The notes under the pieces: generated by a model
The model's input: only the letters and a program-made list of their open reading frames with translations
Told to the model about the DNA's origin: nothing
Databases searched by the model: none
Shown here: one piece after another, positions 16,178 to 23,969 of the stretch
How the letters are laid out: each line of letters opens with the position of its first letter
Numbering within the stretch: the first letter of the stretch is position 1
NCBI GenBank assembly: GCA_044227705.1
Contig: JBGAWE010000015.1
Coordinates: forward strand, 1 to 34,627
Source: JANOQP01 sp044227705
GTDB taxonomy: Bacteria; Bacteroidota; Bacteroidia; Chitinophagales; Saprospiraceae
DNA: 34,627 bases
Reading direction: 5' to 3'
Translations under genes and position numbers: made by a program

Positions 16178-18493
16178 TCAAATCTTCGTCGTCAGCGGCA
16201 GCACCACCTTGACCGAGAAGCTCCGCCCAGGGTCGAAGATGCCGGGCCGTCCCGTAGCCGGGTTGACGGGCGCGTAGCGCAGTCGGTTGAGGTGCGACTG
16301 GTAGGTCATGTCGAACAGGTTGGTCGCCCGCAGCGCGATGCGCGGCGCGAACTTCGCCGATAGCCGCCACTCGAACCCGGCCCCGGCCTCGCAAATCGTG
16401 TAGCTTTTGGAGGGCGTTTCAAAGTCGTTCTCGGTCAGCGCGCGCTTTTGGGGGAAGTAATGGGCGGCCTCCGCGTCCGCGAAGATGCCGCGCAGCCTGC
16501 CCGCCGAGCCGAGGTCGACGCGCAGCTCCGACCGCCAGACGGGGGCGGGGATGAAGGGCAGGTACCGCCCTTCGCCGTCCAACTGCCGGGCCACGACGGC
16601 CGCGAACGAGTTCTCGAAGTGCAGCCAGTCGAGCGGGTGCGGGTGCAGGTCGATGGTGATTTCGCCGCCCCAAAGGTTGGCCGCGTTCTGCCGGAAGCCG
16701 TAGGCCGCGACCGGGTCGTTGGGGTCGGGGATGCTGTCGCCGCCGCCGGCCGAGCGGAGCTTTTCCAAAAAGATGAAGTGGTCGACGAGGTTGTCGAACA
16801 CGCTGGCCGTGAGGTTGACGTGCCGCGTGGCGAGCTCGAGGCCGAGGTCGAGCTGGTAGTTGTCCTCGGGCTTGAGGTGGGCGTTGCCCAGCTCGTAGCG
16901 AAAGGTGCCCTCGTGGACGCCGTTGGTCGCCAGCTCGGCCGCGTTCGGGCTGCGGAACCCTTTCGAGGCGTTGATTTTGAGCGTCAGCCGCTTGTTCAGC
17001 TCGTGCGAAATGCCCGTCGACGCGCTCGCGCTGCCGAACCTTCTGGTGATGGGCGAGAAGCGGGTGCTGCCGTCCTCGACGAGCGCGTCGGTTGCCAGGT
17101 GGCGGAGGTCGCCGCGCAGGCCGGCGCTGAAGTGCGTTCTGCCGAAGGTCTTTTTGCAAAAAATGACGGCCCCCGCGTCGCCCTGCCGGTACTCGGGGAT
17201 GAGGAACTCGCTGCCCCGGTTGCGGTTGGCCTGCCACATCGCGCCGATGCCGACGGTGCGCTCCCAGCCGCGTCGGCCGGGCTGGATGAGCTTCACGTCG
17301 AAGGTCATGGTCTGCAAATCGAGGAAAAGTCCGGGCGGCCCCGGCTCCTCGAACTCGCGGCGGCGGTTGTGCTGCCAGCCCACGGTCGTCTTGAGGAGGC
17401 TGCCGCCGAAGGCCGTGCTGTTGTTCACTGAAAACTTCAGGTGGTCGATTTTTTGGAAGGGCGAGGCGTCGGTCAGGAAGGCGCCCGTGCTGTCGCGCTC
17501 GCCCTCCGGCAGCTCGATTTTTTGGGAAAAATAGCTGGCCGAGAGGCTCGTCACGCCCCGGCTGCGGCGCAGGCCGAGGTTGGCCGAGGCGTCTTTTTCG
17601 GAAAAACCGGAGTTGAAAACAGCCCCGTCGACTGGCTCGCGGAAGTCGCCCGCCTGTTTCGCGGTGGCACGGGCGGTGCCGCTCCAGCCGTTCTTTTGGG
17701 CGGCCGCGCTGCCCGAGATCGCCCGCAGATCGCCGTTGCTCTGATAATTCGAGAGAATTTGACAGAGCGCGGTGCCCTCCTCGACCGGCGGCGCTGACTG
17801 GAGGCTGACCACGCCGCCCATCCCGTCGGAGCCGAACACGAGCGAGGCCGGGCCTTTGAGTATCTCAACCCGGTCTACGCCAAACTCGTCGACCTCCACG
17901 CCGTGCTCGTCGCCCCATTGCTGGCCTTCCTGCCGGATGCCGTCCTGCACGACGAGGACGCGGCTGTGGCCCAGGCCCCGGATGACGGGCTTGGCCACCG
18001 CCTGGCCGGTGCCGATGGCCCCCACGCCGGGCGTTGTGGCAATGCTCTGAAAGAGGCTCGTGGCCGATTTTTGGAAGAGGTCGCCCGATTTCAAAACATC
18101 GACGGAGAGGGAGGACTGGCGTTTCTCCGTCGCCTTCGAGAGGCCGGTCACTATGACCTCGCGGGCCTCGGTGTGGGCCTCGTGGAGGGTGAAGTCGCGG
18201 TGGGTCTCGCCGGAGATGGCCACTTTTTCGACCGCCTTTTCATAGCCGACAAAGCTTATTTCCACCAAAAACTCGCCGCCGGGCAGCTTCGAGAGGCGGA
18301 AAGACCCGTCCGCCCCGGCCGTCACGCCGGTTCGTAGGTCGGGTAGGAAGACGGTCGCGCCGGACAGGGGCTGGCCAGCTTCGTCGGCGATTTTGCCGGA
18401 GAGGCTGTTTTGCGCAACAACAGTTTTTTGGGTGAGGAACAGAAAAAAGAACATGGCGAGGCAAAGGCCGCCTCGGATATCGAGCTTGGACAT
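16178..18493 (-). CDS. TonB-dependent receptor, metal-type
   Basis: A 771-residue outer-membrane receptor. Signal peptide at ~1-28 (AMFFFLFLTQKTVVAQ), a carboxypeptidase-regulatory-like domain at ~30-115 (LSGKIADEAGQPLSGATVFL, GSFRLSKLPGGEFLVEISF), a TonB-box-like EVIVTGLS, then the plug with GLGHSRVLVVQDGIRQEGQQ and VEILKGPASLVFGSDGMGG, and a 22-strand-type barrel ending in NPATGRPGIFDPGRSFSVKV. The QDGIRQEGQQWGDEHG signature occurs in receptors linked to zinc or copper. It would import or bind a metal complex using TonB energy. The frame is open 10 codons further up, but ATG 18493 directly follows tttttcaaaa and starts the signal peptide. Position between the small CPVC protein and the efflux genes ties it to metal handling. 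Confidence 0.9.
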   Translation of the reverse strand: MSKLDIRGGLCLAMFFFLFLTQKTVVAQNSLSGKIADEAGQPLSGATVFLPDLRTGVTAGADGSFRLSKLPGGEFLVEISFVGYEKAVEKVAISGETHRDFTLHEAHTEAREVIVTGLSKATEKRQSSLSVDVLKSGDLFQKSATSLFQSIATTPGVGAIGTGQAVAKPVIRGLGHSRVLVVQDGIRQEGQQWGDEHGVEVDEFGVDRVEILKGPASLVFGSDGMGGVVSLQSAPPVEEGTALCQILSNYQSNGDLRAISGSAAAQKNGWSGTARATAKQAGDFREPVDGAVFNSGFSEKDASANLGLRRSRGVTSLSASYFSQKIELPEGERDSTGAFLTDASPFQKIDHLKFSVNNSTAFGGSLLKTTVGWQHNRRREFEEPGPPGLFLDLQTMTFDVKLIQPGRRGWERTVGIGAMWQANRNRGSEFLIPEYRQGDAGAVIFCKKTFGRTHFSAGLRGDLRHLATDALVEDGSTRFSPITRRFGSASASTGISHELNKRLTLKINASKGFRSPNAAELATNGVHEGTFRYELGNAHLKPEDNYQLDLGLELATRHVNLTASVFDNLVDHFIFLEKLRSAGGGDSIPDPNDPVAAYGFRQNAANLWGGEITIDLHPHPLDWLHFENSFAAVVARQLDGEGRYLPFIPAPVWRSELRVDLGSAGRLRGIFADAEAAHYFPQKRALTENDFETPSKSYTICEAGAGFEWRLSAKFAPRIALRATNLFDMTYQSHLNRLRYAPVNPATGRPGIFDPGRSFSVKVVLPLTTKI

Positions 18494-18611
18494 TTTTGAA
18501 AAAATTGAACGCCGGAGCCGCACGACGGGCAGCTCCGAAACGGGTTTTGAAAACTTGATTCAGGAAAAGCAAAGCCTCTCTCGGCGGTGCTTGGCCACCT
18601 CGGGCAAGCTG

Positions 18612-18965
18612 TCAGAGAGCTGGAGGGCCTCGAAGGAAATGGCCCCCTTGCGTCCAGAATGCTGCGTGCGCGGCAGGCGCTGGGGGTTTAAGTGCGGCAA
18701 TAGCCGGGCATTTTTCCGGCCAATCAGGGGCTGCGGCAAGCTCTGGGACGGAAAACAGGAATGCACAGACCGGGCAGTCGTCGAGCTGGTAGCGATGGTC
18801 GTGGATGTGCGGATCGCTGTTGTTGCCCTCCGTTTGTATGCAGACAAGACGCGAATGCCCAGCATGAAAAAACACTTGGTGCGCCGACCGAAAGCCGATG
18901 GCAGCAGTCCATATGAGCAGCAGAAAGCAGCCCCAAAACCGGCAATGTGCAGGCCTTTTTTTCAC
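18612..18965 (-). CDS. Small HIHDH/CPVC protein heading the metal operon (GTG start)
   Basis: A 117-residue protein in a frame that continues open upstream; GTG at 18965 gives a Lys/Arg start followed by one hydrophobic segment (RFWGCFLLLIWTAAIGF), so it is probably exported or membrane-anchored. The mature part has DPHIHDHRYQLDDCPVCAFL (residues 51-70), a clear metal-ligand cluster, and a Pro/Ala-rich tail. Similar short proteins with HxHDH and CPxC patterns accompany metal-resistance genes in Bacteroidota as far as I recall; none has a function I can name. The codons after 18965 keep the G/C bias of real genes. It precedes the TonB receptor gene by 118 bases on the same strand and would be the first gene of the cluster. 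Confidence 0.62.
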   Translation of the reverse strand: MKKRPAHCRFWGCFLLLIWTAAIGFRSAHQVFFHAGHSRLVCIQTEGNNSDPHIHDHRYQLDDCPVCAFLFSVPELAAAPDWPEKCPAIAALKPPAPAAHAAFWTQGGHFLRGPPAL

Positions 18966-19022
18966 GTGGATGAAAAGATGGGTGAATGTACCATCTTCCC
19001 AAGAGACTGGTTTTTTATTTTG

Positions 19023-19047
19023 ACCGGCCAACCAAACCAACCGGCCA
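19023..19047. repeat. 25-bp mirror repeat in a divergent gap
   Basis: ACCGGCCAACC, AAA, CCAACCGGCCA reads the same in both directions on one strand. It also gives two direct copies of CCGGCCAA. It sits in the 114-base gap between the divergent metal operon and the YdeI-like gene, where an operator would be expected, but function is unproven. Confidence 0.5.
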
Positions 19048-19079
19048 AGCTGCCTACATGGCGAAAAACCAGCTCCAAC

Positions 19080-19574
19080 ATGGGAAACAACAGCCGCCCC
19101 TTCCGCGCCCGGATCGAGATCATCGGCGTCAACCCGTTCGTCTACCTGCCGGACGACGTGCTCGAAAACCTGTTCATCTCGGCGGGCCGCGACCGGGGGC
19201 CGATTCCCGTCCGCATGGCCATCGATGGGCACGAGTTCCCGCAGACTCTGGTGAAATACGCGGGCCAATGGCGGCTCTACCTCAACCAGCCGATGCGCAC
19301 GGCCGCCGGAAAGGAAACGGGTGACGAGGCCAAGTTCGAGGTCTGGTTCGACCCGGCGAAAAGGGAAATCGAACCGCACCCGAAGCTGCTCGCCGCGCTC
19401 GCCGCGAACCCGGCTTCGAGGGAGGTCTTCGAGAGACTGCCGCCGTCGCGCCGCCTCGAAATCGTGCGATACATTGGCCTCCTGAAAAGCGAGGAGAGCG
19501 TCGAGCGGAACGTGGCGCGGGCCATCTCCTTTTTGACCGGCGGTGAGCGGTTCGTCGGTCGGGAAAAGCCGTGA
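19080..19574 (+). CDS. DUF1905 / YdeI (OmpD-associated) family protein
   Basis: A 164-residue soluble protein. Residues ~5-95 match DUF1905, a small beta-barrel (FRARIEIIGVNPFVYLPDDV, PIPVRMAIDGHEFPQTLVKY, LYLNQPMR, GDEAKFEVWFDPAKREIEPH), and residues ~100-160 match the YdeI C-terminal helical part (KLLAALAANPASREVFERLP, SRRLEIVRYIGLLKSEESVE, NVARAISFLTGG). The biochemical role of the family is not known. The frame is open far upstream (to 18393), but that upstream part overlaps the oppositely oriented CPVC gene and has poor coding character, so ATG 19080 is the start. It reads toward the nuclease-like gene 86 bases further on. Confidence 0.85.
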   Translation: MGNNSRPFRARIEIIGVNPFVYLPDDVLENLFISAGRDRGPIPVRMAIDGHEFPQTLVKYAGQWRLYLNQPMRTAAGKETGDEAKFEVWFDPAKREIEPHPKLLAALAANPASREVFERLPPSRRLEIVRYIGLLKSEESVERNVARAISFLTGGERFVGREKP

Positions 19575-19641
19575 GGCGGCCATTTTCAGAAAACAGAGGA
19601 ATGACGGGGCCGACATGCCAGTTTTGTGGCCAATAGTTCAC

Positions 19642-19658
19642 CTTCAAAATCATTGAAG
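19642..19658 (+). promoter_or_regulatory. Small hairpin directly before a start codon
   Basis: CTTCAA (19642-19647) pairs with TTGAAG (19653-19658) around AATCA, ending two bases before ATG 19661. TTCAAAATCAT is also repeated just after the ATG (19669-19679). It could affect ribosome access to the nuclease-like gene; this is inference. Confidence 0.3.
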
Positions 19659-19660
19659 AC

Positions 19661-20500
19661 ATGGCAACTTTCAAAATCATCAAAGGCACCTTCCACGTCA
19701 AGGGCTTCCAACCAGACGGCGACAGCATCCGTTTTCAGGCCGAGAACGCAGCCAACTGGGACGGTTTCGCCTGGTCGACCGCCTCGGCCAAGAAGGCTAG
19801 GCTGAAGCAGCTCCGCCTCGAGGCCATCGACGCGCTCGAGACCCACTACGAGGGCTACCACCAGCCGCGCACCTTCGGCATCGGCGCGCTCGAAAAGCTG
19901 CTCGGCTACCTCAAAATCACGGACATCGAATACTCAATCGCCGTCACCGTCATCACGAAGGCCGCCGACGGACAGCCCGGCTTCATCGCCGCCGACGGCA
20001 TCGACGGCTACGACAGGCCCATTTCCTTCCTCTTCGGCCCCGAGGCGCCGCTCGTCGACGGCCAGACGTTGACTGCCGACAAGCTCCCGCTCGACCACTG
20101 CGTCAACCTTCGGATGTGCGCCGACGGCTTGGTCTACCCGACTTTTTACACGACGACCGACCCCTTTTTGGCGAAGGCGTTTGCCGACGCGACCCGCTCT
20201 GCCCGCGAAAACAAGCGCGGCATCTGGGTCATCGACCGCTCGGAGGACTTTACCATCTGGGACATGAACACCCTCTACAACGACATCCTCATCCTGCCGA
20301 AGCTCTTCCGCCGCCTCGTCGTCTTCTTCGACACGAAGGGCGACCTCGCCGACCTGCCCGCCTACATGAAGCGCAACGGCGACAAGCTCCAACTGGCGGA
20401 CGGCACCAAAACGACGTTCGACAAAATCGTGGAGGTGAAAGGGCGGCGATTCAAATTGCTGCAAAAACCGGAGGACGTCTTCTTCGTCCCGAAGGCGTAG
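19661..20500 (+). CDS. Staphylococcal-nuclease-like (SNase) protein
   Basis: A 279-residue protein with the SNase pattern: FHVKGFQPDGDSIRFQAEN near the N-terminus, then RLEAIDALETHYEG at residues 52-65, equivalent to the catalytic Arg, Asp and Glu of the RLxGIDAPE motif, then VYPTFYTTTDPFLAKAFADA and ENKRGIWVIDRS, where the second catalytic region usually lies. A ~70-residue C-terminal extension (DILILPKLFRRLVVFF ... VEVKGRRFKLLQKPEDVFFV) is outside the nuclease fold. No signal peptide is visible, so it is likely cytosolic. It probably cuts nucleic acids with calcium, but activity is not certain because the second Arg is not clearly aligned. A strong shared terminator follows. Confidence 0.72.
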   Translation: MATFKIIKGTFHVKGFQPDGDSIRFQAENAANWDGFAWSTASAKKARLKQLRLEAIDALETHYEGYHQPRTFGIGALEKLLGYLKITDIEYSIAVTVITKAADGQPGFIAADGIDGYDRPISFLFGPEAPLVDGQTLTADKLPLDHCVNLRMCADGLVYPTFYTTTDPFLAKAFADATRSARENKRGIWVIDRSEDFTIWDMNTLYNDILILPKLFRRLVVFFDTKGDLADLPAYMKRNGDKLQLADGTKTTFDKIVEVKGRRFKLLQKPEDVFFVPKA

Positions 20501-20517
20501 CGATCGCGTTTCTCCAC

Positions 20518-20564
20518 AAAAAGAAACCCCGGCGGTCCGCGCAGGATCGTCGGGGTTTCTTTTT
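20518..20564. terminator. Bidirectional rho-independent terminator
   Basis: AAAAAGAAACCCC (20518-20530) and GGGGTTTCTTTTT (20552-20564) form a perfect 13-bp stem, with extra G:C pairs inside. It has T-runs in both directions and lies between the convergent nuclease-like gene and the helical lipoprotein gene, so it serves both. Confidence 0.92.
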
Positions 20565-20582
20565 GCCCAACCTGGAAGCCGA

Positions 20583-20972
20583 TCAGTGCTTCGCCGGGGC
20601 GGCCTTCATTTTGTCGTCGGCCTTCATCTTGTCGGCACCGGCCTTTGCGTCCTTCTGCATCTTGTCGCCAGCGGCCTCCATTTTCTCTCCGGCCTGTTTC
20701 ATCTTTTCGCCTGTGGCGGCCTTCATCTTGTCGGCGCCCTCCTGCATCTTGTCTCCGGCGGCGTTGGCGGCGTCCTTCATCTTGTCCGCGCCCTCTTGCA
20801 TCTTGTCGCCAGCGGCGTCGGCGGCCTCGTTCATCTTGCCGGCGGCGTCGTCCATCTTCTTGCCGGCCTCCTGCATGGCGCCCTCCATCTTGCCCTTGTC
20901 GGCGGAGTTGGAGTTGTTGCTGCAAGCGGCCATCAGGCAGAGGGCAAGGGCCGCGAAAAAGAGCTTTTTCAT
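20583..20972 (-). CDS. Lipoprotein with amphipathic helical repeats
   Basis: A 129-residue protein: signal and lipobox ALCLMAAC (Cys17), a short Asn/Ser linker, then a long Ala/Lys/Asp/Met-rich helix made of repeats such as AAGDKMQEGADKMK, with near-exact 18-residue (54-base) copies in the middle and looser 11-residue spacing elsewhere. This resembles LEA/apolipoprotein-like surface helices; it may protect or line the envelope under stress, but no function is proven. The frame opens 15 codons earlier, but MKKLFFAALAL is the natural start. It ends just before the shared terminator. The gap of 55 bases to the oxidoreductase gene upstream leaves open whether they are co-transcribed. Confidence 0.82.
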   Translation of the reverse strand: MKKLFFAALALCLMAACSNNSNSADKGKMEGAMQEAGKKMDDAAGKMNEAADAAGDKMQEGADKMKDAANAAGDKMQEGADKMKAATGEKMKQAGEKMEAAGDKMQKDAKAGADKMKADDKMKAAPAKH

Positions 20973-21027
20973 AAAAATGAGCTGTTTAAAAAATTGAAGT
21001 AAAAGATTGAAAGTCAATGGTTTGTGG

Positions 21028-21792
21028 TCAGAGCGCGGCGTCGTAGACGTAGCCGCGCTCGTGCCAGTAGTCCCTCGGTTTGTCGTCGGAAAAGTACATC
21101 AGCCCGATGCGCTTCAGGTTCTTCACACCGTATTTCACCGGGATGACCAGCCGAAGCGGAGCCCCGTGCTCTACGGGCAGCGGCCGGCCGTTCAGTTCGT
21201 AGCAGAGGATGCTCTGCGGGTGCATCGCGCTCTTCATGTCGAGGCCGACGTAATAGCCGCCGTCGGGGGTTTCGAGGGCGATGTAGTTGTGCCAGTCGCG
21301 GCCGTCCTTCTGGCCGAGGTTGAAATGCCGGAGGAAGTCGGCGAACCGAACGCCACCATAGTGGACAATCTCGTCCCAGCCCTCGATGCACTTGAACTGG
21401 AAGCAGATGTCGGTTTTGGGCAGGGCTTTTATCTCGTCGATTGAAACCTCGAAAGGCTCGGCGCCCGGCTGTTTTTCGACCCGAAGTTTCCACGAAGCAG
21501 TGTCAAAATCCTCGTCCTCGACCCCGTATCGCCCGTTGACGCGCGGTTTGGCGGAGGCCATCGTGGTCGGGAAGGTCTTTGCGAGATGGCTTTGGCTGAA
21601 AATCCCGTCGTTCAGTTTTTCATCAAAATCGAGGACGCGGCGGGTGAAACCGGGCAGCCCGTTCTCGTCCTCCGGCAGCCCGCGAAACCACCTCCAAGTG
21701 CCGACAACGCCCAGCCCCAGCCCGGCGAACGCGGCAAATGAGAGGAACTGGCGGCGGCGGATTTTGCGCTCGACAGTCTTGTCGTCTTCCAT
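21028..21792 (-). CDS. Molybdopterin-dependent oxidoreductase (sulfite oxidase/MsrP-like)
   Basis: A 254-residue protein. The N-terminus RKIRRRQFLSFAAFAGLGLG looks like a twin-arginine (Tat) signal or anchor. The core has FQFKCIEGWDEIVHYGGVRF, where Cys135 is the expected molybdenum ligand, followed by YYVGLDMKSAMHPQSILCYE, the conserved ELNGRPLPVEHGAPLRLVIP and KYGVKNLKRIGL. This is the sulfite-oxidase-type molybdopterin domain. The enzyme would act in the periplasm; E. coli MsrP repairs methionine sulfoxide, but the substrate here is not known. It lies 39 bases after a cytochrome b gene on the same strand, which would supply electrons, the same arrangement in principle as MsrP with MsrQ, although that cytochrome looks more like the b561 type. 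Confidence 0.85.
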   Translation of the reverse strand: MEDDKTVERKIRRRQFLSFAAFAGLGLGVVGTWRWFRGLPEDENGLPGFTRRVLDFDEKLNDGIFSQSHLAKTFPTTMASAKPRVNGRYGVEDEDFDTASWKLRVEKQPGAEPFEVSIDEIKALPKTDICFQFKCIEGWDEIVHYGGVRFADFLRHFNLGQKDGRDWHNYIALETPDGGYYVGLDMKSAMHPQSILCYELNGRPLPVEHGAPLRLVIPVKYGVKNLKRIGLMYFSDDKPRDYWHERGYVYDAAL

Positions 21793-21831
21793 GATTTGGC
21801 TGTTTTTGATTGAAAAATGGGCTAAAAAGGG

Positions 21832-22530
21832 TCAGTTTTCCGCAATCGGAGCAGAAGGCTCCTCGACGGACGGCGGCAAAACCTCCTTCACCTCGAACCC
21901 CGTGACCATCGCCTGAAAGTTGTTCCACCCAGCTTTTATCACCTGACCGATGTGGACGAGGAAGAACAAACAATACCCGATGGTCAACGCGAAATGGAGG
22001 ATCCGGGCGAAATGGTACCCGCCGCAAAGCCATGCCAGCCAGCCGAGTTGGACGGGCTTGTAGATTGCCAGCCCCGTCAGAACCGACCCGAGGCCCATGA
22101 CGATGATGGAGGTGTACGCGATTTGCTGCGCTGCGTTGAACTTCCTTTCAGGCAGCGACCGCTTGCTCAAGCGGAGGTCGTGGAGGACAACTTGCCAAGC
22201 TTCCCGAATCGCCCCGCGCCGCGGCAAAAGCTCCCGCCACTCGCCCGAAAAAGCCGTGTAAAGCACATATGCCAGGCCGTTGAGGAAGAACACCCACATG
22301 AAAACGAAGTGGATGGCCATGCCCTCAGCGAGCCGGAATTTGAGGTTCAAGGCCTCGTTGAAAGAGTTCGGGAAAAACCGGATGAGCGTCGTGTCGCCCC
22401 AGCCGACGCGGTAAACGTCGTTGGCCCAGTAGATGAGCAGGCCGCTCCAGATCATCACGAAGAGCACCGGGAAGTTCAGCCAATGGAACCAGCGGATGGC
22501 CAGCGAGTGCTTGTTCTCGACGTATTTCAT
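21832..22530 (-). CDS. Cytochrome b561-type membrane subunit
   Basis: A 232-residue integral membrane protein with four to five hydrophobic segments. Candidate heme ligands are His in HSLAIRWFHWLNFPV (His16), AEGMAIHFVFMWVF, GGYHFARILHFALTIG and FFLVHIGQVI, the pattern of bacterial b561/thiosulfate-reductase cytochrome b. It would pass electrons from quinol to the molybdoenzyme encoded 39 bases downstream. The frame is open for 41 more codons, but MKYVENKHSLAIRWFHW is the family start. A possible promoter lies just upstream. The C-terminal tail (GFEVKEVLPPSVEEPSAP) is soluble and Pro/Glu-rich. Confidence 0.83.
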   Translation of the reverse strand: MKYVENKHSLAIRWFHWLNFPVLFVMIWSGLLIYWANDVYRVGWGDTTLIRFFPNSFNEALNLKFRLAEGMAIHFVFMWVFFLNGLAYVLYTAFSGEWRELLPRRGAIREAWQVVLHDLRLSKRSLPERKFNAAQQIAYTSIIVMGLGSVLTGLAIYKPVQLGWLAWLCGGYHFARILHFALTIGYCLFFLVHIGQVIKAGWNNFQAMVTGFEVKEVLPPSVEEPSAPIAEN

Positions 22531-22575
22531 CGCTTTTATGGGAAAATGGGGCCGCGTGGAAAGAAGTTGGTCTTG

Positions 22576-22604
22576 CAAAAATACCCGGCCGTTCATGGGC
22601 AAAA
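22576..22604 (-). promoter_or_regulatory. Possible Bacteroidota promoter for the cytochrome b / molybdoenzyme unit
   Basis: On the minus strand TATTTTTG (22583-22576) matches the -7 box TAnnTTTG, and TTTTG (22604-22600) lies upstream as a -33 box. The spacing of 16 bases is shorter than the usual 19-21, so confidence is low. It would give a leader of about 40 bases. Confidence 0.33.
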
Positions 22605-22703
22605 CCCTCATCAGGCCTGATTTTTTGCAATGGTAAACTGCCCGGCGGCCCAATTATTTTGGAACAAGTCCTGCCCGTCCGTCGGCGGACATGTCGAGCG
22701 GCT

Positions 22704-23969
22704 TTAGGCGAGGTGCAGCCGGTTTTTCGAAAAGACCCCAACGACCCTCCCGACCAGCTCCCGCCCGATGAGCGGCGAGTTTTTCGACTTTGAAAAAATG
22801 TCCCTCTCGGAAAAAAGCCACCGGCGCTCGGGGTCGAAAAGGGTGAATTCAGCGACGGCTCCCTCTCTGATTTCGGGCACCGGCAGGCCAAGGACTCGGC
22901 GCGGGCCGACCGCCCATTTTTCGACCAACTCGTTGACGGTCAACAGCTTGCGCATGAACGTATTGGAAACAGCGAAACCGGTTTCCAGCCCGATGGCCCC
23001 AAACTGCGCGTATGGAAATTCAAGGTTTTTGGCCTCCTCGTCCCACGGGGAGTGGTTCGTCGAGAGGAAATCGATGGTGCCGTCGGCGAGGCCGTCGCGC
23101 AGGGCGGCGCAGTCGGCCTCCGAGCGCAGCGGCGGGAAGACCTTCCAGTTTGAGTCGAAACCGGCCAGCTCGGCATCGGTAAATCCGAGGTTCAAAGCAG
23201 CGGCCGAGGCGGTGACGCGCAACCCGCGCCGTTTGGCCGAGCGCACCAGCTCGACGCTGCCCGCCGTCGAAATCGTGGAGAAGTGGAGTCGGCCGCCGCA
23301 GTATTCCACCAATTGGAGGTTTCGCAACACCATCATCTCCTCCGCCAGCGCGGGGAATCCCTTCATGCCGAGCGCGGTGCTCACCAACCCCTCGTGCATT
23401 TGCCCGCCGGAGGCGATGGTTTTGTGGTGCGGCGTGTCCATCACGAGGCCGCCAAATGCTTGGACATATTGGAGGGCGCGGAGAAGAAAGCCCGCGTCCT
23501 GCACCGACTTCGCCCCATCGGAGAAGGCGACCGCACCTGCCATGTGCATGTCGAAAAGCTCAGCAAGGTCGCCGCCCTTCGCGCCCTCGGAGAGCGCGCC
23601 GATGGGCAGGATGTCGATGGGCAACGCGGTGGATTTCTCTTTCAGGAAGAAGACCGCGCTCTTCTTGTCGGCGACCGGCTCGGTGTTCGGCAGCGCGGCG
23701 ACGGCGGCGAAGCCTCCGGCGATGGCCGCCCGGGCGGCGGTTTCGAGGGTCTCGCGATGCTCGAGGCCGGGTTCGCAGACCTGTGCGCCGATGTCGAGCC
23801 AGCCGATCGAGAGACAGGCACCGGCCGCATCGAAGGTTTCCAAAGCATTGATTTTCAGTGCTTTGCCTAAACTTTTGACCATCCCGTTTTCAATGAAAAC
23901 GTCCTGCCGCTCGGTCGGGGAGGGGAGTCCGGGATGGACGATGCGGGCGTTTTTTATCAAAAGCTTCAT
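22704..23969 (-). CDS. Dihydroorotase-like protein lacking catalytic residues
   Basis: A 421-residue amidohydrolase-fold protein aligned well to dihydroorotase: LLIKNARIVHP, AAIAGGFAAVAALPNTEPVA, SDGAKSVQDAGFLLRALQY, STISTAGSVELVRSAKRRGL, GAIGLETGFAVSNTFMRKL. However, the metal-binding DxHxHxREPG is replaced by DIGAQVCEPG (residues 59-68) and the catalytic DHAP segment by NHSP in STNHSPWDEEAK, so the His pair and the catalytic Asp are both lost. It is therefore most likely an inactive PyrC' type subunit that could support aspartate transcarbamoylase, as in some bacteria, or a repurposed protein. ATG overlaps the stop of the large membrane protein gene (ATGA). A small GTCCG/CGGAC hairpin lies just beyond its stop. 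Confidence 0.82.
   Translation of the reverse strand: MKLLIKNARIVHPGLPSPTERQDVFIENGMVKSLGKALKINALETFDAAGACLSIGWLDIGAQVCEPGLEHRETLETAARAAIAGGFAAVAALPNTEPVADKKSAVFFLKEKSTALPIDILPIGALSEGAKGGDLAELFDMHMAGAVAFSDGAKSVQDAGFLLRALQYVQAFGGLVMDTPHHKTIASGGQMHEGLVSTALGMKGFPALAEEMMVLRNLQLVEYCGGRLHFSTISTAGSVELVRSAKRRGLRVTASAAALNLGFTDAELAGFDSNWKVFPPLRSEADCAALRDGLADGTIDFLSTNHSPWDEEAKNLEFPYAQFGAIGLETGFAVSNTFMRKLLTVNELVEKWAVGPRRVLGLPVPEIREGAVAEFTLFDPERRWLFSERDIFSKSKNSPLIGRELVGRVVGVFSKNRLHLA

Noticed and set aside
18393..19079. Long upstream extension of the YdeI-like frame
   Set aside because: It overlaps the oppositely oriented CPVC gene and the start of the TonB receptor gene, and its sequence has no coding character; the family starts at 19080.
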